From Candidatus Moranbacteria bacterium GW2011_GWC2_40_12 (GTDB lineage Bacteria; Patescibacteria; Paceibacteria; Moranbacterales; UBA11712): a stretch of DNA of 64,000 bases. The notes under the pieces are model-generated. The model searched no databases, was not told where the DNA came from, and worked only from the letters and a program-made list of their open reading frames with translations. This document shows positions 32,215-39,356 of this stretch, one piece after another; the first letter of the stretch is position 1; each line of letters starts with the position of its first letter. The stretch covers positions 310,001-374,000 of the forward strand of contig LBYD01000001.1 in assembly GCA_000995965.1 (NCBI GenBank). The letters are read 5' to 3'. Both the position numbers and the translations under genes were made by a program.

Positions 32215-33240
32215 TTAAATCGAGTATTCAATCACAGCCACTTCTTTTTTCTCCTGGTTCACTTCGACAATCCCGCCCGTCCGGAGCAATTTGATGATGA
32301 GCAGAATAAGGAGTCCCAAAAATATATCCACCGCCGTCCCAAGAATCCGCGCCGTGAGAAACAGTCCAAACGCCAGAATCACGGGAATATAAAATTTTTC
32401 CGAACCCGAATATTCAAAAAAGCTTCTTTCCGTCTTGTCGATATATGCCATCAATACTTCCTTCATCGGCTGCTCTCCTACCACGTTCACTCCGAGCTGT
32501 TTAGCAAGGTCTTTTTTTGATTTTTCCAGCATTTCTTCTCGGATTTGAAAAGCCGTAGCTTCGCCGATTTGCATCGTCGCTTCCGTCGGGCCGCCCGGGA
32601 TTATATTTTTCGCCGCGGCCATATTCTCATCGATTTTCGGATCCACAAAATTTTTCGAAAGGAATTCGTCTACTGTCACATTATTCGTAATTTCGTTGGC
32701 CAGGACTTTTTTGTCTTCCGGAAGAAATATGCTTGCCGCTTTGAGGCCCCAATCCATCTCCATTTCAAGCGTTTTTGTTTCAATAAATGTCGGGGAAGGT
32801 GCCGCGGACCTTTCCGTGATGGAAAAGTAGTAGGAAATTGCAATCACAAGGCATACAGTGGTCACAAAATACTTGAGAGTATGGCTGACAATGTGAAAGA
32901 AATCTATTTTTATTCCGCGGTCAATTTCCTTTTTTGTCTGGTATTCGGTAAAGATGAAAAGAAGGACCGCAAATCCAGCTCCCAGAGCTGAAAAGCTTAT
33001 TCCGAAAAATAGCAGGTACCCGGCTGCGCCGGCAACATAACTCGCGTATGCATATTTTCTGTTTCGGACGAAAATTGCTGACAGCGTGAAAACAATTCCC
33101 CAAAAACTAAAGGCCAGAATCGGATAAAGCCAGACGCGCTGAATCTCGCCGGAAATCGCGCCGGCCAAAACCCACCAGCTGATCCAAGCAGCGATTGCAT
33201 TCAAAATCAGAACGGAACAGGCAAAAATTTTATTTCGCAC
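32215..33240 (-). CDS. Large membrane protein between dnaK and dnaJ, unknown
   Basis: A 341-residue protein with about four N-terminal hydrophobic segments (about 5-27, 38-58, 64-95, 122-143), an exported or cytosolic middle of about 130 residues rich in charged helices (IFLPEDKKVLANEITNN, EEMLEKSKKDLAKQLG), and two C-terminal segments (about 277-322). The N- and C-termini both carry short charged tails. No family is recognised. Its place within the chaperone cluster hints at a stress-related role. Confidence 0.6.
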   Translation of the reverse strand: MRNKIFACSVLILNAIAAWISWWVLAGAISGEIQRVWLYPILAFSFWGIVFTLSAIFVRNRKYAYASYVAGAAGYLLFFGISFSALGAGFAVLLFIFTEYQTKKEIDRGIKIDFFHIVSHTLKYFVTTVCLVIAISYYFSITERSAAPSPTFIETKTLEMEMDWGLKAASIFLPEDKKVLANEITNNVTVDEFLSKNFVDPKIDENMAAAKNIIPGGPTEATMQIGEATAFQIREEMLEKSKKDLAKQLGVNVVGEQPMKEVLMAYIDKTERSFFEYSGSEKFYIPVILAFGLFLTARILGTAVDIFLGLLILLIIKLLRTGGIVEVNQEKKEVAVIEYSI

Positions 33241-33286
33241 TTCAATTGAAAATATTTATTTATATTTTTATATTACTACGAATCGA

Positions 33287-33313
33287 AGGGGATAGGAAAT
33301 AAGCCTATCCCCT
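33287..33313. repeat. Hairpin after dnaK
   Basis: AGGGGATAGG and CCTATCCCCT form a ten-base stem with a seven-base loop, 16 bases after the dnaK stop. There is no immediate U-run on the minus strand, so it may stabilise the dnaK 3' end or reduce read-through into the membrane gene. Confidence 0.65.
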
Positions 33314-33328
33314 CCGTCATATCAATTT

Positions 33329-35257
33329 CTACTTTTTATCCCCTTCCTTTTCATCCACCACTTCCCCTTCTTTCACATCGCTTTTTTTATCTTCTTCTTT
33401 CTTTTCTCCGTCCGCCGAAGAGGCGGATTCGCCCGCTTTCGCTTTGTCAGCGGCCTGCGCGGCCTGATAAAGTTCCTGCCCGATTTTTTGCGCTTCCTGC
33501 GAAAGTTCTTCGGTCGCTTTCTTGATAGCCGCGATATCTTCGCCGTCTTTTATCTTCTTTAGCGCTTCAATTTTTTCCTCAACCGGTTTTTTCTTGTCGG
33601 CCGAAATTTTTTCGCCGGCGTCGCGCAACGCTTTTTCGGTTGTATAAACCAGGGTATCGGCCAGGTTCCGCGCTTCCACCATTTCCCTTTTCTTCTTGTC
33701 CTCTTCGGCATGCGCTTCGGCGTCTTTGGCCATTTTTTCCACTTCTTCCTTTGAGAGTCCCGTCGAAGCTTCAATCCGGATGGACTGTTCTTTTCCGGTC
33801 GCTTTGTCTTTGGCCTTCACGCTCAAAATTCCGTTCGCGTCAATGTCAAAAGAAACTTCAATTTGAGGAACGCCGCGCGGAGAAGGCGGAATCCCGTCCA
33901 GCATGAATCTCCCCAGAGTTTTGTTGTCGGCCGCCATTTCGCGTTCGCCCTGAAGCACGTGAATTTCCACGCTCGGCTGATTGTCCGCCGCGGTGGAAAA
34001 TACCTGTGATTTTGAAGTTGGAACAGTTGTGTTTCTGTTGATCAAAGCTGTTCTTACTCCGCCCATTGTTTCGATTCCAAGCGTCAAGGGAGTTACGTCA
34101 AGAAGAAGGACGTCTTTCACGTCGCCGCTCAAAACCCCGCCTTGAATCGCCGCTCCAAGCGCCACGACTTCATCCGGATTCACCGTCGCGTTCGGCTTTT
34201 TGCCGAAAAATTTTTCAACCGTCTGCATGACAAGCGGCATCCGGGTCATCCCTCCAACCATAACCACCTCGTTTATGTCGCTCGCGGAAAGTTTCGCGTC
34301 AGCGAGAGCCTTTTTGCATGGCTCAAGCGTTTTTTCAACCAATTCTCCGATCAGTTCTTCCATTTTGGCACGGGTCAGTTTCATCACCATGTGCTTGGGC
34401 CCGTCAGCGCCCGAGGTGATGAAGGGCTGATTGATTTCCGTTTCCATTGCCGTTGAAAGCTCGATTTTCGCCTTTTCCGCCGCTTCCTTGATGCGCTGAA
34501 GAGCCAAAGAATCTTTGGAAAGGTCGACTCCCTGGTCTTTTTTGAATTCATCAAGAATCCAACTGATTATTTTTTGGTCAAAATCGTCTCCGCCGAGGTG
34601 CGTATCGCCATTCGTTGATTTCACCTCCACCGTGTCGTTTCCAACTTCCAAGATGGAAATATCAAAAGTTCCGCCTCCCAGATCATAAACGGCGATTTTT
34701 TCGTCCTTTTTCTTGTCGAAGCCATAAGCCAGAGCCGCCGCCGTCGGTTCGTTGATGATTCTTTTCACGGTTAGACCCGCGATTTCTCCCGCCTCTTTGG
34801 TCGCCTTTCTTTGCGAATCGTCGAAATAGGCCGGAACGGTGATGACGGCTTCAGTGATAGTCTCGCCGAGTTTCGCTTCCGCGTCGCTTTTCAATTTTTG
34901 AAGAATCATCGCACTGATTTCCTGCGGGGTGTAGTCCTTGTCGCCCATTTTCACTTTCACTCCGCCATTGGCCTTGACGATTTTGTAGGGCATCAGCTTC
35001 ACATCCCGTTGCACTTCTTCATCTTCAAACCGGCGCCCGATCAGCCTTTTGATGGAGAACAAGGTATTCTCCGGATTGGTCACGGCTTGGCGCTTCGCCA
35101 GAAGCCCGACCAATCGCTCGTTTGATTTTGACATCGCGACCATTGAAGGCGTCGTCCGCGCCCCTTCTTTGTTTTCAACAATCTTTGGCGATCCGGCTTC
35201 CACCACCGCCATCGCGCTATTAGTAGTGCCCAAGTCTATACCTAGAATTTTACTCAT
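33329..35257 (-). CDS. dnaK: Chaperone DnaK (Hsp70)
   Basis: A 642-residue Hsp70. ATPase domain signatures are IGIDLGTTNSA-like LGIDLGTTNSAMAVVE, IAVYDLGGGTFDISILE and VVMVGGMTRMPLV; the linker VLLLDVTPLTLGIE leads to the substrate-binding domain. DnaK folds and protects proteins with DnaJ and GrpE. The C-terminal tail (about 600-642) is acidic and low in complexity; it includes a TCCGCC/GGCGGA palindrome at 33411-33427 that codes for part of SASSADG. A long hairpin precedes the gene. Confidence 0.98.
   Translation of the reverse strand: MSKILGIDLGTTNSAMAVVEAGSPKIVENKEGARTTPSMVAMSKSNERLVGLLAKRQAVTNPENTLFSIKRLIGRRFEDEEVQRDVKLMPYKIVKANGGVKVKMGDKDYTPQEISAMILQKLKSDAEAKLGETITEAVITVPAYFDDSQRKATKEAGEIAGLTVKRIINEPTAAALAYGFDKKKDEKIAVYDLGGGTFDISILEVGNDTVEVKSTNGDTHLGGDDFDQKIISWILDEFKKDQGVDLSKDSLALQRIKEAAEKAKIELSTAMETEINQPFITSGADGPKHMVMKLTRAKMEELIGELVEKTLEPCKKALADAKLSASDINEVVMVGGMTRMPLVMQTVEKFFGKKPNATVNPDEVVALGAAIQGGVLSGDVKDVLLLDVTPLTLGIETMGGVRTALINRNTTVPTSKSQVFSTAADNQPSVEIHVLQGEREMAADNKTLGRFMLDGIPPSPRGVPQIEVSFDIDANGILSVKAKDKATGKEQSIRIEASTGLSKEEVEKMAKDAEAHAEEDKKKREMVEARNLADTLVYTTEKALRDAGEKISADKKKPVEEKIEALKKIKDGEDIAAIKKATEELSQEAQKIGQELYQAAQAADKAKAGESASSADGEKKEEDKKSDVKEGEVVDEKEGDKK
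33411..33427. repeat. TCCGCC/GGCGGA palindrome inside dnaK
   Basis: TCCGCC-GAAGA-GGCGGA within the disordered C-terminal tail of DnaK. Confidence 0.6.
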
Positions 35258-35283
35258 GTTTTTTAAAAAAAATTATTAATTAT

Positions 35284-35397
35284 CACAGAATTTAGAATTG
35301 CGAATTGAGAATTTTGAATGGGAATATTTAATCTGGAATTCAGGATTCTTTATTCTGGATTCCCATTCTTAGTTCCGAATTCTTAATTCACAATTCA
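35284..35397. repeat. GAATT-word inverted repeat in the hsp20-dnaK gap
   Basis: GAATTTAGAATTGCGAATTG faces GAATTCTTAATTCACAATTC, with further GGAATTC/GAATTCC words between. Same family as 19316. Confidence 0.7.
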
Positions 35398-35455
35398 TGA
35401 CTGTCCCATCTTCTCCTCTCCGCGAATAATCCGGAAAGGAGAATAGCGACAGTCA
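35398..35455 (-). promoter_or_regulatory. Long imperfect hairpin between hsp20 and dnaK
   Basis: On the minus strand TGACTGTC and GACAGTCA form the base, TTCTCCT and AGGAGAA the middle, and TCCG and CGGA the top, with small internal loops; in all about 58 bases. It begins five bases after the hsp20 stop. No U-run follows, so an mRNA stability or processing element is more likely than a terminator. Confidence 0.65.
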
Positions 35456-35459
35456 CTGC

Positions 35460-35876
35460 CTACTTCCCGCTCACTTTCACCGCGATTTTCTTTGGTTTCA
35501 CTTCGTCGGCCTTTGGAAGCGTAATCTTGAGCATTCCTTTTTCATAACTCGCTTCCGCCTGATCACCCTTCACCGCCATCGGAAGAACCACTGATCGAGA
35601 GAAACTTCCCTCTCTAATCTCCTTTCGATAATAGTCCTCGCGTTTCACCTCTTTTTTTTCTTCCCGCTGTCCGCTGATTGTCAGAACGTCATTTTCAACG
35701 TTTATATCGATTTTATCGGCATCAACTTTCGGAACCGCCGTTTCAACGATCACGTTTTCCTTATCCTGATATATGTCCATCGCCGGCATAAAATCGACAT
35801 CCGCCGCGAAATTTTCATCAAACATCCGGTCAATATCGCGAAACGGCGACCATCGCATTAAATTTCGTCCATTCAT
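35460..35876 (-). CDS. Small heat shock protein (Hsp20)
   Basis: A 138-residue alpha-crystallin domain protein: MDIYQDKENVIVETAVPKV, VENDVLTISGQREEK and SFSRSVVLP and the late YEKGMLKITLPKA, with the C-terminal IAV in place of the usual IxI anchor. It holds unfolding proteins in a refoldable state. A very strong ribosome site (AGGAGGAGGTGA) precedes the ATG. It sits between the Nudix-GrpE and dnaK genes. Confidence 0.94.
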   Translation of the reverse strand: MNGRNLMRWSPFRDIDRMFDENFAADVDFMPAMDIYQDKENVIVETAVPKVDADKIDINVENDVLTISGQREEKKEVKREDYYRKEIREGSFSRSVVLPMAVKGDQAEASYEKGMLKITLPKADEVKPKKIAVKVSGK

Positions 35877-35926
35877 ATTATTTCACCTCCTCCTAGTTTA
35901 TTATATTAATGTTAATCAAATTATTC

Positions 35927-35956
35927 TGGTACAGTATACTGTATTACTGTACTGGC
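35927..35956. repeat. TACAGTA/TACTGTA inverted repeat upstream of hsp20
   Basis: TACAGTATACTGTA (35930-35943) is a perfect 14-base palindrome, followed by another TACTGTA, all framed by CTGG/CCAG. It lies just after the grpE-fusion stop and about 55 bases before the hsp20 start; it could be an operator or a weak processing hairpin. Confidence 0.5.
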
Positions 35957-35957
35957 T

Positions 35958-36806
35958 TTATCCCACCTCAACTTTAACGGCCCGAATCATTCTTCCATTG
36001 AGTCTGTATCCTTTCTGTAAAATCTTCTTCACTTTCTCTCCTTTTCCCGCCACGGCTTCGTGAATTTCCGGATTGAATTTGTCGCCCGTTTTCACTTCAA
36101 TTTCTTCAATATTATTATTCTTCAAAATGTCCTCAACTTGCTTTTTTATATATACAATTCCCTCGACCCATTTGTTTTCTTTGCTTTTTTCCGGAACATG
36201 ATCAAGCGAGGCTTCGAAATTGTCGAGAACCGGCAAAATTTGTTCAATAACATCCATTTTTGCGTATTTCCTGAATTCTTCCTGATGCGCGGCTTGGGAC
36301 TTCTTATAATTCTCAAAATCGGCTTGGCATCTTTTCCAGGAGTCGAGATGTTTTTCTTTTTCAGTATATTCAAGAGCCTTTTTTATAGACCTCAAGACCC
36401 AACTTTTATACTCCTTCCCGTTATTTGCAACTTCATTTGCCGAAACCCACTTAAATTCGCTGTGTTCCTCACTTTGCTTCAGTTCGCCGCCCAAATATTT
36501 CACAAAATAAATCAAAAAAACCGTACAACCAGAAGCAGTATTAAATATTGTCGTGTTAATTACATCCTTGACTTCAATATTTATCTTGCCTGCCTCCTCA
36601 AAAACTTCGCGCTTGAGAGAATCAACCAACGATTCGTTTTCCTCCAAGCTTCCACCAACAAATTCCCAAGGTCCCATATTTTTGAAATACCAACCTTCCC
36701 TGTTTCGGACTTTGGCAATCAGAAACTTATTCTGCTTTTCATCGTACAAAACTGCTTTTTGTCCCAACTTGATTTTATACCGTTCTTTTTTTTCTTCTTT
36801 TTGCAT
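35958..36806 (-). CDS. grpE: Nudix hydrolase-GrpE fusion protein
   Basis: A 282-residue protein in one frame. Residues 10-140 are a Nudix domain with the full box GGSLEENESLVDSLKREVFE followed by EAGK (G-x5-E-x7-REVxEExG). Residues 145-282 are GrpE: the helical SWKRCQADFENYKKSQ, DVIEQILPVLDNFEASLDH, and the beta wing FNPEIHEAVAG with LQKGYRLNGRMIRAVKVEVG. GrpE resets DnaK by nucleotide exchange. The long N-terminal coiled coil of free GrpE is shortened. The fusion could couple nucleotide clean-up or sensing to DnaK cycling; that is inference. It lies between hrcA and hsp20. Confidence 0.9.
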   Translation of the reverse strand: MQKEEKKERYKIKLGQKAVLYDEKQNKFLIAKVRNREGWYFKNMGPWEFVGGSLEENESLVDSLKREVFEEAGKINIEVKDVINTTIFNTASGCTVFLIYFVKYLGGELKQSEEHSEFKWVSANEVANNGKEYKSWVLRSIKKALEYTEKEKHLDSWKRCQADFENYKKSQAAHQEEFRKYAKMDVIEQILPVLDNFEASLDHVPEKSKENKWVEGIVYIKKQVEDILKNNNIEEIEVKTGDKFNPEIHEAVAGKGEKVKKILQKGYRLNGRMIRAVKVEVG

Positions 36807-36823
36807 AAAAATCCTTTATTCAT

Positions 36824-36882
36824 AAATTCTAAATTCCCATTCTCAATTCTCAATTCTCAATTCAAAATTCCCAATTCTATAA
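36824..36882. repeat. GAATT-word repeat between grpE fusion and hrcA
   Basis: Runs of ATTCTCAATTCTCAATTC and AAATTCCCAATTC words, the same family as 19316 and 35284. Its end overlaps the last hrcA codons. Confidence 0.6.
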
Positions 36883-37606
36883 AAAATATTATAACTGCCG
36901 CTCCTCCCAATAATTTTTTCATATACTCAATCAGCGACTTGTTTTTTGCGTATTCCATACGTTTTGGACCAATCAGTGCTAATAGTCCTTTCTCTCCCGA
37001 TTTGGTCTTGTAGGGCGAAACCATCATCGAGCAGTTGGAAATTTCCTTGATGGGATTTTCTTTGCCGATGAAAATTTTCACTTCATTTTCGCGCAGATTT
37101 TTCACCAGACTGTCAAATTTCTCATCGATATAATCCAGCGTTTCCGCCAGCCGGCAAAGGTCGTCCATTTCCCGAAATTCCGGCTCATCCAGAAGCTCTT
37201 TCATGCCAAAATCATCAAATTCATGTTTCACGCCGCTAATTGCCAGATTTCCCGAAAGTCCCGACAAAAGCTTGGCCGTGGTCCGGGTGAGACGGGTATT
37301 TTTCGCCTGCATTTTCAAAAGTTCAGCCTGAAGCTTTTTTTGTTCCTGCTTCGAAAGCTCTTTATCGGGCATTATCTTTTCGACGAAATAGCGGTATCCT
37401 TTGTCCGTTGGAATCCGTCCCGCGCTGATATGGGGCTGGTGCAAATAGCCCGCTTCTTCCAATTCGTTCATTTCCGCCCGAATGGTGGCCGAGCTCAACT
37501 CAAACTTATATTTCCCAGCCAAAACTTTCGACCCCACCGGCACCGCGGTTTGGGTATATTCCTTCACCACCACCGACAGGATCTTTTTTTGCCTTTCCGT
37601 AAGCAT
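36857..37606 (-). CDS. hrcA: Heat-inducible transcription repressor HrcA
   Basis: A 249-residue repressor. The N-terminal winged helix has ILSVVVKEYTQTAVPVGSKV and LSSATIRAEMNELEEAGYL, then PHISAGRIPTDKGYRYFVE; the C-terminal part keeps NPIKEISNCSMMVSPYK and GPKRMEYAKNKSLIEYM. It is about 90 residues shorter than B. subtilis HrcA, with most loss in the middle dimerisation/insert domain. A CIRCE operator lies 22 bases upstream of the ATG, so it represses its own cluster. The ATG at 37606 follows a TATAAT at 37613-37618 so closely that a leaderless RNA is possible. Confidence 0.93.
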   Translation of the reverse strand: MLTERQKKILSVVVKEYTQTAVPVGSKVLAGKYKFELSSATIRAEMNELEEAGYLHQPHISAGRIPTDKGYRYFVEKIMPDKELSKQEQKKLQAELLKMQAKNTRLTRTTAKLLSGLSGNLAISGVKHEFDDFGMKELLDEPEFREMDDLCRLAETLDYIDEKFDSLVKNLRENEVKIFIGKENPIKEISNCSMMVSPYKTKSGEKGLLALIGPKRMEYAKNKSLIEYMKKLLGGAAVIIFFIELGILN

Positions 37607-37627
37607 ATGGTCATTATATATTCCCTG

Positions 37628-37654
37628 TTAGCACTCGTCAAGTCCGAGTGCCAA
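37628..37654. promoter_or_regulatory. CIRCE operator of the heat shock cluster
   Basis: TTAGCACTC, a nine-base spacer and GAGTGCCAA match the CIRCE consensus (TTAGCACTC-N9-GAGTGCTAA) with one change. It overlaps the expected start of the RNA from the promoter at 37658-37685, so bound HrcA would block it. Confidence 0.95.
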
Positions 37655-37657
37655 TTC

Positions 37658-37685
37658 ATTATATTATACTGAAAAAAGATGTCAA
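37658..37685 (-). promoter_or_regulatory. Main promoter of hrcA and the chaperone genes
   Basis: Minus-strand TTGACA (37680-37685), a 16-base spacer and TATAAT (37658-37663); both boxes are perfect. A second possible promoter, TTGACG (37636-37641), 17 bases, TATAAT (37613-37618), lies within and after CIRCE. Confidence 0.85.
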
Positions 37686-37708
37686 GGCTTTCAACAAAAT
37701 ATATTTTC

Positions 37709-37942
37709 TTATCTCACAGGATCGTTTCCTCCCTTTGCCCAGGGATGACAGCGGATTATGCGCTTGAGTCCGCGCCAGCCGCCTTTCACGATCCCATATT
37801 TTTCAATCGCCTGATAGGTATATTCGCTGCAGGTGGGATGGTAGCGACAGATCTTTTCGGAGTATAAGAATGAGAAAAATCCGGTGTCGAGGGACAGATA
37901 TTTCTGATAAAGGCGGACTATTTTAAGAATTATTAATTTCAT
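37709..37942 (-). CDS. yidD: Membrane protein insertion efficiency factor YidD
   Basis: A 77-residue protein with the YidD signature: an amphipathic N-terminal helix (MKLIILKIVRLYQKYLS), then CRYHPTCSEYTYQAIEKYG and GGWRGLKRIIRCHPW. The YidD family helps YidC-dependent membrane insertion. The ATG at 37942 is chosen over longer frames because it matches the family start. It is upstream of hrcA on the same strand but has its own -10-like TATTATTATAAC directly before the ATG. Confidence 0.93.
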   Translation of the reverse strand: MKLIILKIVRLYQKYLSLDTGFFSFLYSEKICRYHPTCSEYTYQAIEKYGIVKGGWRGLKRIIRCHPWAKGGNDPVR

Positions 37943-37969
37943 GTTATAATAATAGCACCTTAAAATACA

Positions 37970-38005
37970 TTCGTATATTCGTATTTGATTCGTAATTCGT
38001 AAAGC
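37970..38005. repeat. TACGAAT-family arm before corA
   Basis: ACATTCGTATATTCGTATTT and TTCGTAATTCGTAAAG, with no facing arm; it lies just upstream of the corA start. Confidence 0.55.
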
Positions 38006-38006
38006 T

Positions 38007-38912
38007 ATGCGAGAAGTTTCTTCGCAAAAAATCACCTGGATCGACTTCACCGAGCCCAGCGCCGATGAAATTCTGTTTCTCAAAAAACTCAAGCTTCATC
38101 CGCTGGCGCTTGAGGAATTTTCGACGCCGTCCGCCCGCCCCAAGGCGAGTCTTTATGGAAATTGCCTGTACCTCACGCTTCACATTCCGCTCTTTGACAA
38201 ACTGAACCGGAGGACTTTTCCGAGCGAACTCGACATTGTGATGACAAAAAGCCATCTGATCACCGGACATGACCAGGATATTTTTCAGCTTCGTGAATTT
38301 TTCGGAAAGCTGAAGAGGAATAAAAAAATACAGGCAAAATACATGAGCCAGTCGCCGGGATATCTGCTCTATTACATAATTGAGATGCTCCTGGAGTCCT
38401 GTTTCCCAAAGATTGACCATATCAACAAAAATTTGGACAACATTGAAGAACAGATTTTCAAAGGTCATGAAAGAGAGATGGTTCATGAAATTTCATACGT
38501 CAAACGCGATATTTTGAATTTCCGCCGAACGTTGAAGCCCCAAAAATCCGTTCTTGAATCGCTGGCTCGCGACAACTATCCCTTGCTCGAGGCAGATTTG
38601 AAGACCTATTATCAGGATCTGATTGGGACAAATATCCGCGTCTGGAGCGCGCTCGAAAACGCCAAAGAAGTGGTCGAATCTCTTGAAGAAACCAATGATG
38701 CCCTTCTGTCCAACAAACTGAATACCACTATGAAAGTTTTGACAGTTTTCTCAGGAGTGATGCTGCCAATGATGGTTATTTCAAACACCCTCGCTATGAG
38801 CGCCAATATCCCCTTTGGCCACAATCCCCACGCCTACTGGATTTGGATGGGGATTATGGCGATTATTTCATTGGTAACGGTAGGAATTTTCAAATGGAAG
38901 AATTGGATTTGA
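38007..38912 (+). CDS. corA: CorA-like divalent cation transporter lacking the GMN motif
   Basis: A 301-residue protein with the CorA layout: an alpha/beta N-terminal domain (1-120), long helices (about 125-235, KPQKSVLESLARD), and two C-terminal membrane helices (about 240-300). The usual Gly-Met-Asn at the end of the first membrane helix, which forms the selectivity entrance, appears as AMS in VISNTLAMSANIPFGHNPHA. The fold suggests Mg2+ or other divalent transport; the altered entrance makes ion choice uncertain. The stop codon overlaps the -35 box of the cysK promoter. Confidence 0.85.
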   Translation: MREVSSQKITWIDFTEPSADEILFLKKLKLHPLALEEFSTPSARPKASLYGNCLYLTLHIPLFDKLNRRTFPSELDIVMTKSHLITGHDQDIFQLREFFGKLKRNKKIQAKYMSQSPGYLLYYIIEMLLESCFPKIDHINKNLDNIEEQIFKGHEREMVHEISYVKRDILNFRRTLKPQKSVLESLARDNYPLLEADLKTYYQDLIGTNIRVWSALENAKEVVESLEETNDALLSNKLNTTMKVLTVFSGVMLPMMVISNTLAMSANIPFGHNPHAYWIWMGIMAIISLVTVGIFKWKNWI

Positions 38913-38937
38913 CATGGCAAAAAAACGCATCTATTAT
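38909..38937 (+). promoter_or_regulatory. Promoter of the T-box leader and cysK
   Basis: TTGACA (38909-38914), a 17-base spacer and TATTAT (38932-38937). It overlaps the end of corA. Confidence 0.8.
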
Positions 38938-38993
38938 ATAAATCACATTAATAATCCTAAAAGCCAAAACGAAGAAGCGTGCGCTTCGTTTTC

Positions 38994-39020
38994 TCACTTG
39001 GAAACTAAGTTTCCAAGTGA
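38994..39020. repeat. ACTTGGAAAC palindrome, T-box leader copy 1
   Basis: TCACTTGGAAAC, loop TAA, GTTTCCAAGTGA: a perfect 12-base stem. An identical copy is at 39039-39065, and related ones are in ruvX. Confidence 0.9.
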
Positions 39021-39038
39021 AGGCTGGGAAAAGAAAGC

Positions 39039-39065
39039 TCACTTGGAAACTAAGTTTCCAAGTGA
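39039..39065. repeat. ACTTGGAAAC palindrome, T-box leader copy 2
   Basis: Identical in all 27 bases to 38994-39020; 18 bases separate the two copies. Its last bases may form the 5' strand of the proposed Stem I. Confidence 0.9.
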
Positions 39066-39187
39066 TGAGTAAAATTCCCCGGGTAGGCCCGTAATAGCTT
39101 GTCCCTCGCCACTTTCGCATAAACGATTGCGTAAAAGTAGTGAGAGATGAATCAATAAGTGTCGTGTTACACGTTTTGTGTTATACG

Positions 39188-39207
39188 CCTGCCTGCCGGC
39201 AGGCAGG
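39188..39207. repeat. CCTGCCTGCC palindrome in the T-box leader
   Basis: CCTGCCTGCCGGCAGGCAGG, a perfect 20-base palindrome, just before the antiterminator. In coding frames such repeats would encode LPAGRQ-type peptides, which I recall from CPR proteins. Confidence 0.85.
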
Positions 39208-39356
39208 TTATGCGACGACTGAGGTGGAACCGCGGGAGCCAAGGAATCTCTCGTCCTCATGAAATACCCAAAAAGTATTTTCTGAAGGCGAGAGTTTTTT
39301 TATTTTATAACATTCAATATTGGCCGCTGCTAACATTGAATGTTTAACAAAAAATT

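Larger units (their letters stand above)
38944..39313 (+). ncRNA. T-box riboswitch leader of cysK with terminator
   Basis: The T-box core GAGGTGGAACCGCGGGAG lies at 39220-39237. TGAGG before it pairs with CCTCA (39255-39259) to form the antiterminator; alternatively CTCTCG (39248-39253) pairs with CGAGAG (39289-39294), followed by TTTTTTTATTTT, to form the terminator. This is the standard switch that reads tRNA charging. A short Stem I is proposed at about 39060-39113 (AGTGATGAG with CTCGCCACT); a Cys codon TGT lies at 39100-39102 on its 3' side and is a candidate specifier. The leader also carries three palindromic inserts. The gene after it makes cysteine. Confidence 0.88.

Noticed and set aside
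36060..37013. 317-codon open frame on the plus strand over the grpE fusion and hrcA end
   Set aside because: Phe/Leu/Ile-rich reverse shadow that crosses a repeat; no ribosome site.
39039..39260. 73-codon open frame on the minus strand in the T-box leader
   Set aside because: It is built from two palindromes (including an LPAGRQ-like peptide) and the T-box; no ribosome site.
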